Shown here in pieces: positions 41,543 to 50,652 of a DNA stretch of 64,000 bases. The DNA comes from SHLQ01 sp033344795 (GTDB taxonomy: Bacteria > Actinomycetota > Acidimicrobiia > Acidimicrobiales > SHLQ01). Made by a program: the position numbers and the translations under genes. A model generated the notes under the pieces. The model saw only the letters and a program-made list of their open reading frames with translations, did not search any database and was not told the DNA's origin. The stretch is taken from positions 3,596,001 to 3,660,000 of the forward strand of contig JAWPMS010000001.1 of the NCBI GenBank assembly GCA_033344795.1. Reading direction: 5' to 3'. Numbering within the stretch: position 1 is the stretch's first letter; the number at the start of each line of letters is the position of its first letter.

Positions 41543-43102
41543 TCAGACGCTCGCGGCAACCAGAGGTTCGGACGCGTGGCGAATCACGACCGCGCACCCG
41601 AGCGACTTCTCCAAAAGTTGCTTGCGTCGGTCGGCGGCGAACAACTCGAGTTCGATGCCAAAACCGCTGACCGCGATGTCGATGACGTCATTTGCGATGG
41701 TCACGTCGATGTCGGTCGCGACGTTGCGGTAGGTCCGATCGAGCGCGATGCCGATTCTCAACATGCCTGCGAGGATCGAAACGACGCGCTGGTCGTCACC
41801 GCCGAGGGCAGAAAAGGCCTCATGTGACGGTTTCGGAGCGCTCTTACGGTGATAGCGGGCGACGAGAGCGATCATTTCACGCTCGTGTTCGTTGAAGCCA
41901 GCAAGCTGTTCGCCGTGGCGAATCAGGTAGTACGAGTGTTTGTGATGCGCCGAGTGTCCTACGAATCTCCCGATGTTGTGCAACATCGCTCCGGCCTCCA
42001 GAACGTCACGATCAGCATCGAGCATGTGATGGATCTCCGCCGTGGTGTCGAAAAGGTTCAGGGCGATATCGGTGGCTTGACGGGCGTGCACGACGTTCTC
42101 GCCGTATCGCTCAGCCATCGTGTCGACACTGCTCGCCCGGATCTCGTTCAAATGGTGCAACGTGCCAGGCGACGGATCCCGTCGATCCAACCGGTCGAGG
42201 ACGAGCCCTTCTCGCAACGCATCCGGTGAGAGAACGAACTCGGAGAAACCAAGGCGTTCCATGAGCACTTGAACAAGAATTGCGCCGGCCACGATCGTAT
42301 CGGCGCGGTGGGGCTCGAGTCCTTTGATTGCTGCTCGCGCTTCGCTCGTACGCGCTGCGCACACCAGCTCGGCGGCCTTGTCGATCTCGTCACTCGTGAC
42401 GGGCCCCGACGCGCTTCGGCTGTCGGATCCATGCCTCGCGATGGCGGTGAGCGTTTCGAACGTGCCCGAACAGCCGATGACCATCTGGATCTGGCGCTGT
42501 GAGATCGTGGCGGCCACTTCCGCGACGAAGGAACGCACGAAGTTTCGGCAGTTCTCGATCGAGTCTGCGTCGATGGTTCCCCCGGGGAAGAACCGATCCG
42601 TCAGGCGCACATGTCCGATCTTCAAGCTGCGCAGCATGGTCGGCTTCACCCCCGTGCCCACGATGAGCTCGGTCGATCCGCCGCCGATGTCGATCACGAG
42701 GTGAGGGCCGTCGGAGACCGGTACGGCGCCGAGGACCCCGAGGTGAATGAGGCGCGCCTCTTCCACCCCTGCGATCACCTCGACCTCGATCCCGGCTTCG
42801 ACGAGAGCTCGACGCAAGAACCCCTCGGGGTGTTCGGCCTCTCTGACCGCGCTCGTCGCGACCGCATGCACGTCGGCATCGTTGGCGTCAGCGAGCGCCC
42901 GAAACGTCCGAAGGGCGTCGATTGCTCGATCGACCGCCTCTGGGTTGAGCGACTTCATGTCGGTCGCGCCCGAACCGAGTCTCACCGGCAGTTTCTCGCG
43001 CAGCAGGATCTCAGGCCGACCACCTTCGACGGGCTGGGCGACAGCCAGATGAAGGGACGACGTCCCGATGTCGATTGCGGCCAGGCGTCGTGCATGCGTC
43101 AC
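41543..43102 (-). CDS. ppx: Ppx/GppA exopolyphosphatase
   Basis: A 519-residue protein with the actin-like phosphatase core (AAIDIGTSSLHLAV, VIDIGGGSTELIV, GCSGTFETL) and a C-terminal HD-like helical domain (about 320-490; LHNIGRFVGHSAHHKHSYYLI). It releases phosphate from polyphosphate and may hydrolyse pppGpp. It starts with GTG; CAGAAT on the minus strand ends 6 bases upstream. Only 25 bases separate its start codon from that of the divergent apt, so the promoters overlap. The neighbouring apt-relA pair makes a link to (p)ppGpp metabolism attractive. Confidence 0.93.
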   Translation of the reverse strand: MTHARRLAAIDIGTSSLHLAVAQPVEGGRPEILLREKLPVRLGSGATDMKSLNPEAVDRAIDALRTFRALADANDADVHAVATSAVREAEHPEGFLRRALVEAGIEVEVIAGVEEARLIHLGVLGAVPVSDGPHLVIDIGGGSTELIVGTGVKPTMLRSLKIGHVRLTDRFFPGGTIDADSIENCRNFVRSFVAEVAATISQRQIQMVIGCSGTFETLTAIARHGSDSRSASGPVTSDEIDKAAELVCAARTSEARAAIKGLEPHRADTIVAGAILVQVLMERLGFSEFVLSPDALREGLVLDRLDRRDPSPGTLHHLNEIRASSVDTMAERYGENVVHARQATDIALNLFDTTAEIHHMLDADRDVLEAGAMLHNIGRFVGHSAHHKHSYYLIRHGEQLAGFNEHEREMIALVARYHRKSAPKPSHEAFSALGGDDQRVVSILAGMLRIGIALDRTYRNVATDIDVTIANDVIDIAVSGFGIELELFAADRRKQLLEKSLGCAVVIRHASEPLVAASV

Positions 43103-43108
43103 GTGGGG

Positions 43109-43121
43109 ATTCTGGCAGACT
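43109..43121. promoter_or_regulatory. Overlapping divergent -10 boxes of ppx and apt
   Basis: CAGAAT on the minus strand (complement of 43109-43114) ends 6 bases before the ppx GTG. CAGACT on the plus strand (43116-43121) ends 6 bases before the apt ATG. The whole gap between start codons is 25 bases, so the polymerase footprints must overlap. Confidence 0.5.
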
Positions 43122-43127
43122 CAGTGC

Positions 43128-43643
43128 ATGCAGCTGCAGGATTTCGTGCGAGACGTCCCGGACTTCCCAACCGCCGGGATCCTTTTCAAGGACATCTCGC
43201 CGCTGCTGGCCGACCCTCGCGGATTGTCGACCGCCGTGACCGCGATGTCCGAGCCGTTCACAAATGCCGAAGTGACGACCGTGGTGGGAGTGGAAGCGCG
43301 AGGTTTTCTCTTCGGTCCGCTGATCGCACAGGTGTTGGGTGTTGGTTTCACCCCGATTCGAAAGCCTGGAAAGCTTCCACCGGAAACGATCCATGTCGAC
43401 TACGCGCTCGAATACGGGACGGATCGAATGGAAATGGCCAAGGATGCCGTGACCGCAAGTGATCGAGTGCTGCTCGTGGATGATGTGTTGGCGACGGGCG
43501 GAACGTTGCAGGCGGCAACATCGCTGGTGAAACAAGCCGGTGCCGCCGTGGTGGGAATTAGTGTGCTGATCGAACTGGTTGCACTACAGGGACGGCTGAT
43601 TCTTCCCGACGTGGTGTTGTCGGCCCCAATAGAGGTTCACTGA
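43128..43643 (+). CDS. apt: Adenine phosphoribosyltransferase
   Basis: A 171-residue enzyme that converts adenine and PRPP to AMP. The PRPP loop is VLLVDDVLATGGTL near 122, and FPTAGILFKDISPLL near 14 and VVGVEARGFLFG near 51 are typical Apt segments. The ATG at 43128 is preceded by CAGACT at leaderless spacing. relA starts 4 bases after its stop, the usual actinobacterial apt-relA pairing. Confidence 0.95.
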   Translation: MQLQDFVRDVPDFPTAGILFKDISPLLADPRGLSTAVTAMSEPFTNAEVTTVVGVEARGFLFGPLIAQVLGVGFTPIRKPGKLPPETIHVDYALEYGTDRMEMAKDAVTASDRVLLVDDVLATGGTLQAATSLVKQAGAAVVGISVLIELVALQGRLILPDVVLSAPIEVH

Positions 43644-43647
43644 GTCC

Positions 43648-45858
43648 ATGGCTACCGTTACACGAGTCCTTCCCTGGAGACGGCACTCGGTTCGCGTCGA
43701 AAGTGAGCTGACAGCAATCGTCGCGGCGTACCGGCGCACACGTCCCGGCGAGTCGATCGATCGGATTCAGCGGGCGTATCGTCTGGCTGCGGCCTCTCAC
43801 GGCGATCAGCGCCGAAAGTCGGGCGAAAGTTACATCTCCCATCCACTCGCCGTTGCGAAGGTCGTGGCCGAGTTTGGTCTCGACGATGTGGCGATATCGG
43901 CAGCGCTGCTCCACGATGCTGTCGAAGACACCGCCGTCGGCCTGGCGCAGATCGTCGAGGAGTTCGGCGAGTCCGTTGCCCACGTGGTCGACGGGGTGAC
44001 CAAACTCGAACGGGTGCACTTCGATTCGAAGGAAGCACAACAAGCGGCGTCCGTCCGCAAAATGATGATCGCGATCGCTCAGGATGCTCGAGTTCTGATC
44101 ATCAAGTTGTCCGATCGGCTGCACAACATGGAAACGATCGCGTCGCTGCCTGCGTGGAAACAGGAACGCACATCTCAAGAGACCCTCGAGATCTACGCTC
44201 CGCTGGCCCACCGGTTGGGCATGCAGGAGCTCAAACAACAACTTGAGGATCTCGCCTTCGCCGCGACGTCTCCAAAACAGTATGCGGAACTCGAAGCGAT
44301 GGTCGCGGCACGAGCACCGGAGCGCGAGGTCTACATCGCGCAGCTGTTGGGCGACATCGAGCAGCGACTCCGAGAGCTCGACATCAAGGCCTCGGTCACA
44401 GGTCGCCAGAAACACCTCTACTCGATCTACGGAAAGATGGTGGTCAAGAACCTCGCGTTCGACGACATCCATGATCTTGTCGGACTTCGAGTGGTGGTCG
44501 ACTCTGTGCGCGACTGTTATGCGGCCCTGGGATCGCTGCACTCGGCGTGGAAACCGGTGCAGGGCAGGTTCAAGGACTACATCGCCATGCCCAAGTTCAA
44601 CCTGTACCAGTCGCTGCACACGACGGTTATCGGGCCACTGGGCAAAGAGGTGGAAGTGCAGATTCGAACGTCGGAGATGCATGCCCGGGCCGAGAACGGC
44701 GTGGCCGCGCACTGGGGCTACAAGGAGACTGCGTCTGACCAGGAGATCGCCTGGTTGAACAGAATCATCGAGTTCGAGCAGGAATCCGACCCCTCGACCT
44801 TCATGTCGAATCTGAAGACCGATCTCGATCAAGACGAAGTTTTCGTATTCACCCCGAAGGGCGAGGTGGTCGAGATGGTGTTGGGCGCCACACCGGTCGA
44901 CTTCGCCTTCCAGATCCACACGGAGGTCGGGCAGCGGTGTACGGGAGCCAGAGTGAACGGTCGCTTGGTTCCACTCGACACCCGTTTGCAATCGGGCGAT
45001 CGAGTCGAGGTGATCACGTCCAAGAACCCAGACGCTGGACCATCCAAGGACTGGCTGAACTTCGTCGCCTCTCCCAAGGCAGCAAACAAGATTCGAAACT
45101 GGTTCAGTCGAGAGCGGCGCCATGAGTTCATCGATCTGGGCCGAGACGAGCTGACGTCGGCGCTACGCCGCGCCGACCTTCCCGTGCAGCGCACGATGAA
45201 GGGCGAGTTGCTCAGCGAGATCATCGCGGAGATGAACTATGCCGATTTGGACTCGCTGTTTGCGGCCGTTGGCGAAGGACATGTCTCCCCCCGCACGATC
45301 GTCAACCGGGTCAACAAGGAGATCGCGCCTGGTGAGTCCGAAGAGCAGATTCCGGAGACCTTCGACCGAGTACGCAAGCGTTCTCAACAGACATCATCTT
45401 CAGGCGGCGTTCACGTCGAGGGGCTGGATGATCTCCTTGTTCGCCTCGCCACTTGTTGCACACCGGTGCCCGGAGACGACATCGTCGGATTCGTGACCCG
45501 TGGTCGGGGTGTGTCCGTGCACCGAAGTGACTGCGCAAACGCTCTGTCGCTCGGCGTCGAACAACGCGATCGGGTGATCGAGGTCGACTGGGACGACAGT
45601 CATCAAGGCTTGCTCGAAGCGGCGATCGAGGTCGACGCCTTGGACCGTCCCCGGTTGCTTTCCGACGTCTCGGGCGTGATGGCCTCGCACCAGATCAACG
45701 TCGTGTCGGTCGACACCCGCACCGGATCTGACCGCATTGCCCACATGCGCTTCGGCTTCGAGTTTGCAGATCCTGTACACCTCGAGTCCATGCTCAATGC
45801 TGTGCGGCAGGTCGAATCGGTCTACGACGCCTACAGGGTGCTTCCAGGCAGTTCCTGA
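43648..45858 (+). CDS. relA: RelA/SpoT bifunctional (p)ppGpp synthetase/hydrolase
   Basis: A 736-residue Rel. The HD hydrolase domain is at about 45-200 (SYISHPLAVAKVV, LLHDAVEDT). The synthetase domain is at about 240-370 (KFNLYQSLHTTVIGP, VQIRTSEMHARAENG), followed by TGS (VFVFTPKGEVVEM) and a C-terminal ACT domain. Retention of HD residues indicates hydrolase as well as synthetase activity. It lies 4 bases after apt and near the divergent ppx gene. Confidence 0.97.
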   Translation: MATVTRVLPWRRHSVRVESELTAIVAAYRRTRPGESIDRIQRAYRLAAASHGDQRRKSGESYISHPLAVAKVVAEFGLDDVAISAALLHDAVEDTAVGLAQIVEEFGESVAHVVDGVTKLERVHFDSKEAQQAASVRKMMIAIAQDARVLIIKLSDRLHNMETIASLPAWKQERTSQETLEIYAPLAHRLGMQELKQQLEDLAFAATSPKQYAELEAMVAARAPEREVYIAQLLGDIEQRLRELDIKASVTGRQKHLYSIYGKMVVKNLAFDDIHDLVGLRVVVDSVRDCYAALGSLHSAWKPVQGRFKDYIAMPKFNLYQSLHTTVIGPLGKEVEVQIRTSEMHARAENGVAAHWGYKETASDQEIAWLNRIIEFEQESDPSTFMSNLKTDLDQDEVFVFTPKGEVVEMVLGATPVDFAFQIHTEVGQRCTGARVNGRLVPLDTRLQSGDRVEVITSKNPDAGPSKDWLNFVASPKAANKIRNWFSRERRHEFIDLGRDELTSALRRADLPVQRTMKGELLSEIIAEMNYADLDSLFAAVGEGHVSPRTIVNRVNKEIAPGESEEQIPETFDRVRKRSQQTSSSGGVHVEGLDDLLVRLATCCTPVPGDDIVGFVTRGRGVSVHRSDCANALSLGVEQRDRVIEVDWDDSHQGLLEAAIEVDALDRPRLLSDVSGVMASHQINVVSVDTRTGSDRIAHMRFGFEFADPVHLESMLNAVRQVESVYDAYRVLPGSS

Positions 45859-45896
45859 GTTTCACATCGCAACCCGCCAGGCCCGACACGAGCCGT

Positions 45897-45902
45897 TAGC
45901 CT
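45897..45902 (+). promoter_or_regulatory. Putative -10 box of hisS
   Basis: TAGCCT ends 7 bases before the hisS GTG at 45910, consistent with a leaderless transcript starting between relA and hisS. Confidence 0.5.
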
Positions 45903-45909
45903 CTAGGCC

Positions 45910-47175
45910 GTGGCATCGCCCAAATTTCAAGCTCTTCGCGGCACCCGAGACATCCTGACTCCCGACTCGGAACGTCACCGCGCGCTCGTCGACGTATTCG
46001 CCGAGCAGTGCCGACTCGCCGGATACGGCCACATCATGTCGCCGATATTCGAAGATCTGGGCGTGTTTCTTCGCGTTGGTGAGTCAACCGACGTCGTGAC
46101 CAAGGAGATGTACGACTTCGAGGACAAGGACGGTCGTCGAATCGCGCTCCGTCCTGAGCTCACCGCCTCGGTCGTCCGAGCCTTCGTTCAACACAACCCG
46201 ACGAACCTGCCGTGGAAAGCCTGGTACGAGGGACCGCAGTTTCGCCACGAGCGGCCACAAGCTGGTCGCTACCGTCAGTTCAGCCAGGTGGGCATCGAGG
46301 TTCTCGGCTCCGACGATCCACAGGTAGACGTCGAGGTCATCGGCCTCGGCTGGCGTTTCTACCAAGCGCTCGGCATGACGAACGTGACGTTGCTCCTCAA
46401 CTCTCTCGGCGACGCCACGTGTCGGCCGGCGTACTTCGAGGCTCTCGAGACCTACCTGCGCGACCGAGCCGAAGACCTGAGCGAGGCCTCCCAGGAGACC
46501 CTTGCGAAGAACCCGCTACGCGTGCTCGACTCCAAGAGGCGCGAAGATCAGCAGATCATCGCAGAGGCTCCGCTGATGGTCGATCATCTGAGTGACGAGA
46601 CGGCCGAACACTTCGCAGCAGTTCGTGCAGGCCTCGACGCGCTGGGGATCACGTATGAGCTGTCGCCGCGCCTGGTCCGGGGGCTCGACTACTACACGCG
46701 AACGACGTTCGAATACGCGTCGACCGCGCTCGAGAATGCGCAGAACGCAGTAGGCGGTGGTGGCCGATACGACGGCCTCGCCGAGAGCCTCGGCGGAAAG
46801 CCGACGCCGGGAATCGGTTTCGCCTTGGGGGTCGACCGCATACTGCTCGCCTGTGATGCAGAAGGTGTATTCCCCGGGCCCGCCGTTGCCCCTGAGGTGT
46901 TCATCGTCGATCTGACCGGCGGGGTGGAGGCCACGAAGCTCGCGGACGAGCTGCGTCGAGGCGGCATCGCCGCAGACCGCGGATTCGATGCCCGTTCGAT
47001 GCGGGCCCAGATGAAAGTCGCCGATCGGTCGAACGCGCCCTACTCGATCCTGATCGGCGAAGACGAACTTGCTGCTGGAATGGTGACCGTGCGCGACATG
47101 CATGGCGACACCGGCCAGACTCAAGTCTCTCGGACCGATCTCCTCAACGAACTCACGACGCGGCTCGGCCGCTGA
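45910..47175 (+). CDS. hisS: Histidyl-tRNA synthetase
   Basis: A 421-residue class II synthetase. Motif 2 is FRHERPQAGRYRQF near 113, the histidine-specific loop RGLDYYTRTTFEY near 256, and motif 3 GIGFALGVDR near 305. The C-terminal anticodon-binding domain follows from about 325. The start is GTG with no ribosome-binding site. aspS follows after 14 bases. Confidence 0.97.
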   Translation: MASPKFQALRGTRDILTPDSERHRALVDVFAEQCRLAGYGHIMSPIFEDLGVFLRVGESTDVVTKEMYDFEDKDGRRIALRPELTASVVRAFVQHNPTNLPWKAWYEGPQFRHERPQAGRYRQFSQVGIEVLGSDDPQVDVEVIGLGWRFYQALGMTNVTLLLNSLGDATCRPAYFEALETYLRDRAEDLSEASQETLAKNPLRVLDSKRREDQQIIAEAPLMVDHLSDETAEHFAAVRAGLDALGITYELSPRLVRGLDYYTRTTFEYASTALENAQNAVGGGGRYDGLAESLGGKPTPGIGFALGVDRILLACDAEGVFPGPAVAPEVFIVDLTGGVEATKLADELRRGGIAADRGFDARSMRAQMKVADRSNAPYSILIGEDELAAGMVTVRDMHGDTGQTQVSRTDLLNELTTRLGR

Positions 47176-47189
47176 CAAAGGAAATACTC

Positions 47190-48923
47190 ATGTCGATGCG
47201 AACTCACTACTGCGGCGAACTCAGAGCGGAACATGTCGGTCAGACCGTGACGGTTGCCGGCTGGGTCGATACCCGCCGGGTACATTCCGAACACCTGGCG
47301 TTTGTCGACGTGCGCGATCACACCGGTGTCGTGCAGGTCGTGGTCGATCAAAAGGTCGACGTGCGCAGTGAATACGTGGTGGCGGTGACCGGCCTCGTCC
47401 GCGCTCGTCCCGACGGCATGGTCAACGCTGAATTGGCAAGCGGTGAGATCGAGATTGCTGACACGAACGTCGAGATTCTCAACGAGGCCGAACCGCCGCC
47501 GTTCCCCATGCACGACCGCAACGAGGTCGACGAGAACATTCGTCTGCGCCACCGGTATGTCGACCTTCGGCGGGCCAAGATGCAACGCAATCTTCGAGCC
47601 CGAGCCAAGGTGAACAGCGCTATTCGTGGGGCGATGGAACGGCAGGGTTTCTGCGAGTTGGAGACGCCGATGCTCATCGCATCGACGCCGGAGGGCGCTC
47701 GTGACTTCGTCGTGCCGTCACGTCTGCACCCCGGTGACTTCTATGCGCTGCCGCAGAGTCCGCAGCTGTTCAAGCAACTCTCGATGGTCGGCGGCCTCGA
47801 TCGGTACTACCAGATCGCTCGCTGTCTTCGTGATGAGGACCTGCGAGCCGACCGGCAGTTCGAGTTCATGCAACTCGACGCCGAGGCCAGCTTCGTCGAC
47901 CAGGACGATGTCTTCGAGTTCATCAGTGAAGCCGTCGCCGATGCGACAGAGGCGGTGACGGGCGAACGGCCAACCGATATTGCCCGGATGACCTGGCATG
48001 AGGCCCAAGAACGGTTTGGCTCCGACAAGCCGGACACCCGCTTTGGGATGGAGCTGAACGACATCACCGACCTCTTTGCAGAGACCGAGTCGAACGTCTT
48101 CAAGACCGCCGCCGTCAAGGGCATCCGGATGCCTGGCGGTGCAGACGCGCTCGGCCGCAATGCCATCGATGACCTCACCGACAAGGCCAAGAGTTGGGGC
48201 GCCAAGGGACTCGCCTGGTTCCGCGTCCGCGACGAAGGGCTCGAGGGTGCCCTCACCAAGTTCATGAGCGAGGCCGAGATTGCTGGCGTGCAGGAACGGC
48301 TCGAGGCCGAATCCGGCGACATGGTCTTCCTCATCGCTGACGAGCGGCGGGTAGCGAACAAGGTCCTCGGTCTGCTCCGACTCGAACTCGGAAAACCTCC
48401 CGTCAACGAGGGTGGATTCCACTTCCTCTGGATCACCGACTTTCCACTGTTCGAGGCCGTCGTCGACGGAAATCCAATTCCGGCCCATCATCCGTTCACG
48501 ATGCCGCACGCCGACGATGTCGAGATGCTCACAACCGCGCAGGGCGACGAGTGGCTCGACATCCGTTCGCAGGCATACGATTTGACGCTCAATGGCTGGG
48601 AGCTCGGATCCGGCAGTATTCGAATCTTCCGAAGTGACGTACAGTCTCAGATTTTCGAGATACTCGGCATCGGCGAGGAAGAACAGCAGGCCAAGTTCGG
48701 ATTCTTGCTCGACGCCTTCCGTTTCGGAGCGCCGCCGCACGGTGGCTTCGCATTCGGTATCGACCGTCTGACAGCGTTGCTGGTGGGCGAAGAGAACATC
48801 CGCGAGGTCATCGCGTTCCCGAAGACCCAATCGGGATCTGACCCTCTCACGAACGCGCCCAGCCCGATCGATCCAGCTCAACTGGACGAGCTCGGTCTTC
48901 GCGTCGTCCCGCAAGCTGACTGA
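47190..48923 (+). CDS. aspS: Aspartyl-tRNA synthetase (bacterial type)
   Basis: A 577-residue class II enzyme with an N-terminal OB anticodon domain, motif 2 (ARCLRDEDLRADRQFEFMQLD near 213), a GAD insertion domain (about 300-410) and motif 3 GGFAFGIDRLTALL near 520. A strong ribosome-binding site (AAAGGAAA) precedes the ATG, unlike many genes here. The position that in non-discriminating enzymes often holds His in the OB fold appears to be His (RRVHSE). This would fit use of Asp-tRNA(Asn), but it is a weak inference. Confidence 0.97.
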   Translation: MSMRTHYCGELRAEHVGQTVTVAGWVDTRRVHSEHLAFVDVRDHTGVVQVVVDQKVDVRSEYVVAVTGLVRARPDGMVNAELASGEIEIADTNVEILNEAEPPPFPMHDRNEVDENIRLRHRYVDLRRAKMQRNLRARAKVNSAIRGAMERQGFCELETPMLIASTPEGARDFVVPSRLHPGDFYALPQSPQLFKQLSMVGGLDRYYQIARCLRDEDLRADRQFEFMQLDAEASFVDQDDVFEFISEAVADATEAVTGERPTDIARMTWHEAQERFGSDKPDTRFGMELNDITDLFAETESNVFKTAAVKGIRMPGGADALGRNAIDDLTDKAKSWGAKGLAWFRVRDEGLEGALTKFMSEAEIAGVQERLEAESGDMVFLIADERRVANKVLGLLRLELGKPPVNEGGFHFLWITDFPLFEAVVDGNPIPAHHPFTMPHADDVEMLTTAQGDEWLDIRSQAYDLTLNGWELGSGSIRIFRSDVQSQIFEILGIGEEEQQAKFGFLLDAFRFGAPPHGGFAFGIDRLTALLVGEENIREVIAFPKTQSGSDPLTNAPSPIDPAQLDELGLRVVPQAD

Positions 48924-48932
48924 GGTTCCGTT

Positions 48933-49187
48933 GTGGCAGGACCGAACGCATCTCCAGCCGGCGATCCCACGAGAGGGCTCGATAAGTTACCGGATTCGCT
49001 TCGTGACATGGACCTCAAAAAGCAGATCCGAAAGCCGAAGTCTGCGTCGGTGTCCGAGGAGATCATTGAGGGCGTCACGCACGACTCGATCGCTTCCTAT
49101 GTAGAGGCAACCAACAGGCGCACTCTCGCCGCGCGGGGCGCTCCTCGTTCACAATGGATTTCCCGTTTCTTTCGGCGAGACGGGTGA
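48933..49187 (+). CDS. Small hypothetical protein between aspS and pyrE
   Basis: Eighty-four residues from a GTG, hydrophilic and basic at the C-terminus (SRFFRRDG), with no membrane helix or known motif. Support for its reality is modest: it lies in an otherwise empty interval, in the same direction, and a TGAGGT hexamer sits 6 bases before the GTG. It could be a chance reading frame. Confidence 0.45.
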   Translation: MAGPNASPAGDPTRGLDKLPDSLRDMDLKKQIRKPKSASVSEEIIEGVTHDSIASYVEATNRRTLAARGAPRSQWISRFFRRDG

Positions 49188-49195
49188 CGGAAGAG

Positions 49196-49846
49196 ATGAG
49201 CCTCGAACAGTACAAACGAGACTTCATTGACTTCATGATCGAGTGTGAGGTGCTGACGTTCGGCGACTTCACCACGAAGAGCGGACGCAAGACGCCGTAC
49301 TTCGTACAGACGGGCAAGTACCGCACCGGTGCGCAGATCCGGCGGCTTGGCGAGTTCTATGCCGACGCGATCGAAGCGAACTTTGGTGATGGCTTCGACG
49401 TGCTGTTCGGTCCTGCGTACAAGGGGATTCCGCTGGCGGTCGAGACCTCATCGGCGTTATCCGCGCGTGGGCGTGACGTGGGTTTCATGTTCAATCGGAA
49501 AGAAGCCAAGGACCATGGCGAAGGCGGAGTCCTCGTCGGGCACGTGCCAGCTGCGGGCGATCGAGTCCTGATCATCGAGGATGTGACGACCGCGGGTACA
49601 TCGATTCGCGAGACCGTTCCCCTCCTGCGCTCCGCCGCAGATGTGCAACTCGCCGGGCTCATCGTGAGCGTCGACCGCATGGAGCGCGGCACCGGTGACA
49701 AGGCAGCGCTCGCACAGGTCGGCGATGAATTCGACATGAGGACGGTGGCGATCGTGACCGTCGAAGAGATCATCGATCACGCAGACCTCGACGATCAGAC
49801 CGTCGAACGGCTGCATGCCTATCTCGCGGAGTACGGGCCAAGATAG
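49196..49846 (+). CDS. pyrE: Orotate phosphoribosyltransferase
   Basis: A 216-residue pyrimidine-synthesis enzyme making OMP from orotate and PRPP. The PRPP motif is VLIIEDVTTAGTSI near 125; FTTKSGRKTPYFVQTGKY near 24 and FGPAYKGIPLA near 66 are typical. GGAAGAG lies just upstream of the ATG. In-frame starts at 49154 and 49184 are possible but lengthen the N-terminus beyond the family norm. Confidence 0.93.
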   Translation: MSLEQYKRDFIDFMIECEVLTFGDFTTKSGRKTPYFVQTGKYRTGAQIRRLGEFYADAIEANFGDGFDVLFGPAYKGIPLAVETSSALSARGRDVGFMFNRKEAKDHGEGGVLVGHVPAAGDRVLIIEDVTTAGTSIRETVPLLRSAADVQLAGLIVSVDRMERGTGDKAALAQVGDEFDMRTVAIVTVEEIIDHADLDDQTVERLHAYLAEYGPR

Positions 49847-49865
49847 AGCCGTGGCAACGGTGTAT

Positions 49866-50600
49866 ATGGCGACGAGGCGTCTCGGATACTTCGTCGCAGC
49901 GGCTGCGATTCTGGCCTCGTGTGGAGTGTTCGACCGAGGTGGGGATGTCGAAGGTTTCCCCGACGTCGACCTCGGCGCCCCGGTTGAGGTCTACAAACAG
50001 ACGCCGCAGAGAGATCTTCACGTGCACCTGTTCGGTATTGATGGCCTGGCGGCGGGCGACAGGGGAGCGGTGCTGTTCTTTCACGGTGGCGGCTTTGCGA
50101 GCACGCGAGTGGAGCAGTTCGAACGCCAGGCACAGATCGTCGCCGACAGCGGGATGGTCGGCATCGTCGTCGAGTACCGCGTGACGGCTGAGGGGACGAG
50201 CAGGGCCGATGCGGTCGCCGATGGGGTCGACACAGTCGGCTGGGTTCGAACACACGGTGAGAACCTTGGGATCGATCCAGATCGAATTGCGATTGCGGGT
50301 GGTTCCGCCGGTGGCGCCCTGGCGGTCGAAGCCAGCGGCGAAGCGATGGTGGCGGTGTTGTTCAACCCGGCCGTCGGTGGAGCGTCGGCCGCGTTCGTCG
50401 AGGAACGGCCGACGATCGTGTTCCACAGTCGCGAGGACACGATCGTTCCGTTTGCTTCTGCGCAGGCCTTTTGTGACGCTGCGACAGCCTGCGAACTCGT
50501 CGCGTTCGACCAGGGCGACCATGGCTTCTTCAATGACGATCCGGCGTTCACCGAGACGACCGACGCCATGATCGACTTTCTCGAACGGAATGGCTGGTAG
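49866..50600 (+). CDS. Lipoprotein alpha/beta hydrolase (esterase-like)
   Basis: About 244 residues with a lipoprotein signal peptide (AAAAILASCGVF, Cys near 19) and an alpha/beta-hydrolase fold. The oxyanion segment is LFFHGGGF, the nucleophile elbow GGSAGGA, and the likely Asp and His are in SREDTIVPF and GDHGFF. The HGGG motif is typical of hormone-sensitive-lipase-like carboxylesterases. It probably acts on small esters outside the membrane. A GTG at 49851 is an alternative start. Confidence 0.85.
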   Translation: MATRRLGYFVAAAAILASCGVFDRGGDVEGFPDVDLGAPVEVYKQTPQRDLHVHLFGIDGLAAGDRGAVLFFHGGGFASTRVEQFERQAQIVADSGMVGIVVEYRVTAEGTSRADAVADGVDTVGWVRTHGENLGIDPDRIAIAGGSAGGALAVEASGEAMVAVLFNPAVGGASAAFVEERPTIVFHSREDTIVPFASAQAFCDAATACELVAFDQGDHGFFNDDPAFTETTDAMIDFLERNGW

Positions 50601-50640
50601 TGAAAATCGCGACGGCGCATCTGCAGGTTTGTCATGTGGA

Positions 50641-50646
50641 TAAGGT
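50641..50646 (+). promoter_or_regulatory. Putative -10 box of rarA
   Basis: TAAGGT ends 6 bases before the rarA GTG at 50653. Confidence 0.5.
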
Positions 50647-50652
50647 GCGTTC

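Noticed and set aside
43558..45123. Long open frame antisense to relA (over 500 codons)
   Set aside because: It lies wholly under conserved RelA domains. Long antisense frames are expected from the codon bias of high-GC DNA, and its translation shows no domain.
47718..48914. Long open frame antisense to aspS
   Set aside because: A shadow of aspS codon usage, with no recognisable protein features and no sensible start signal.
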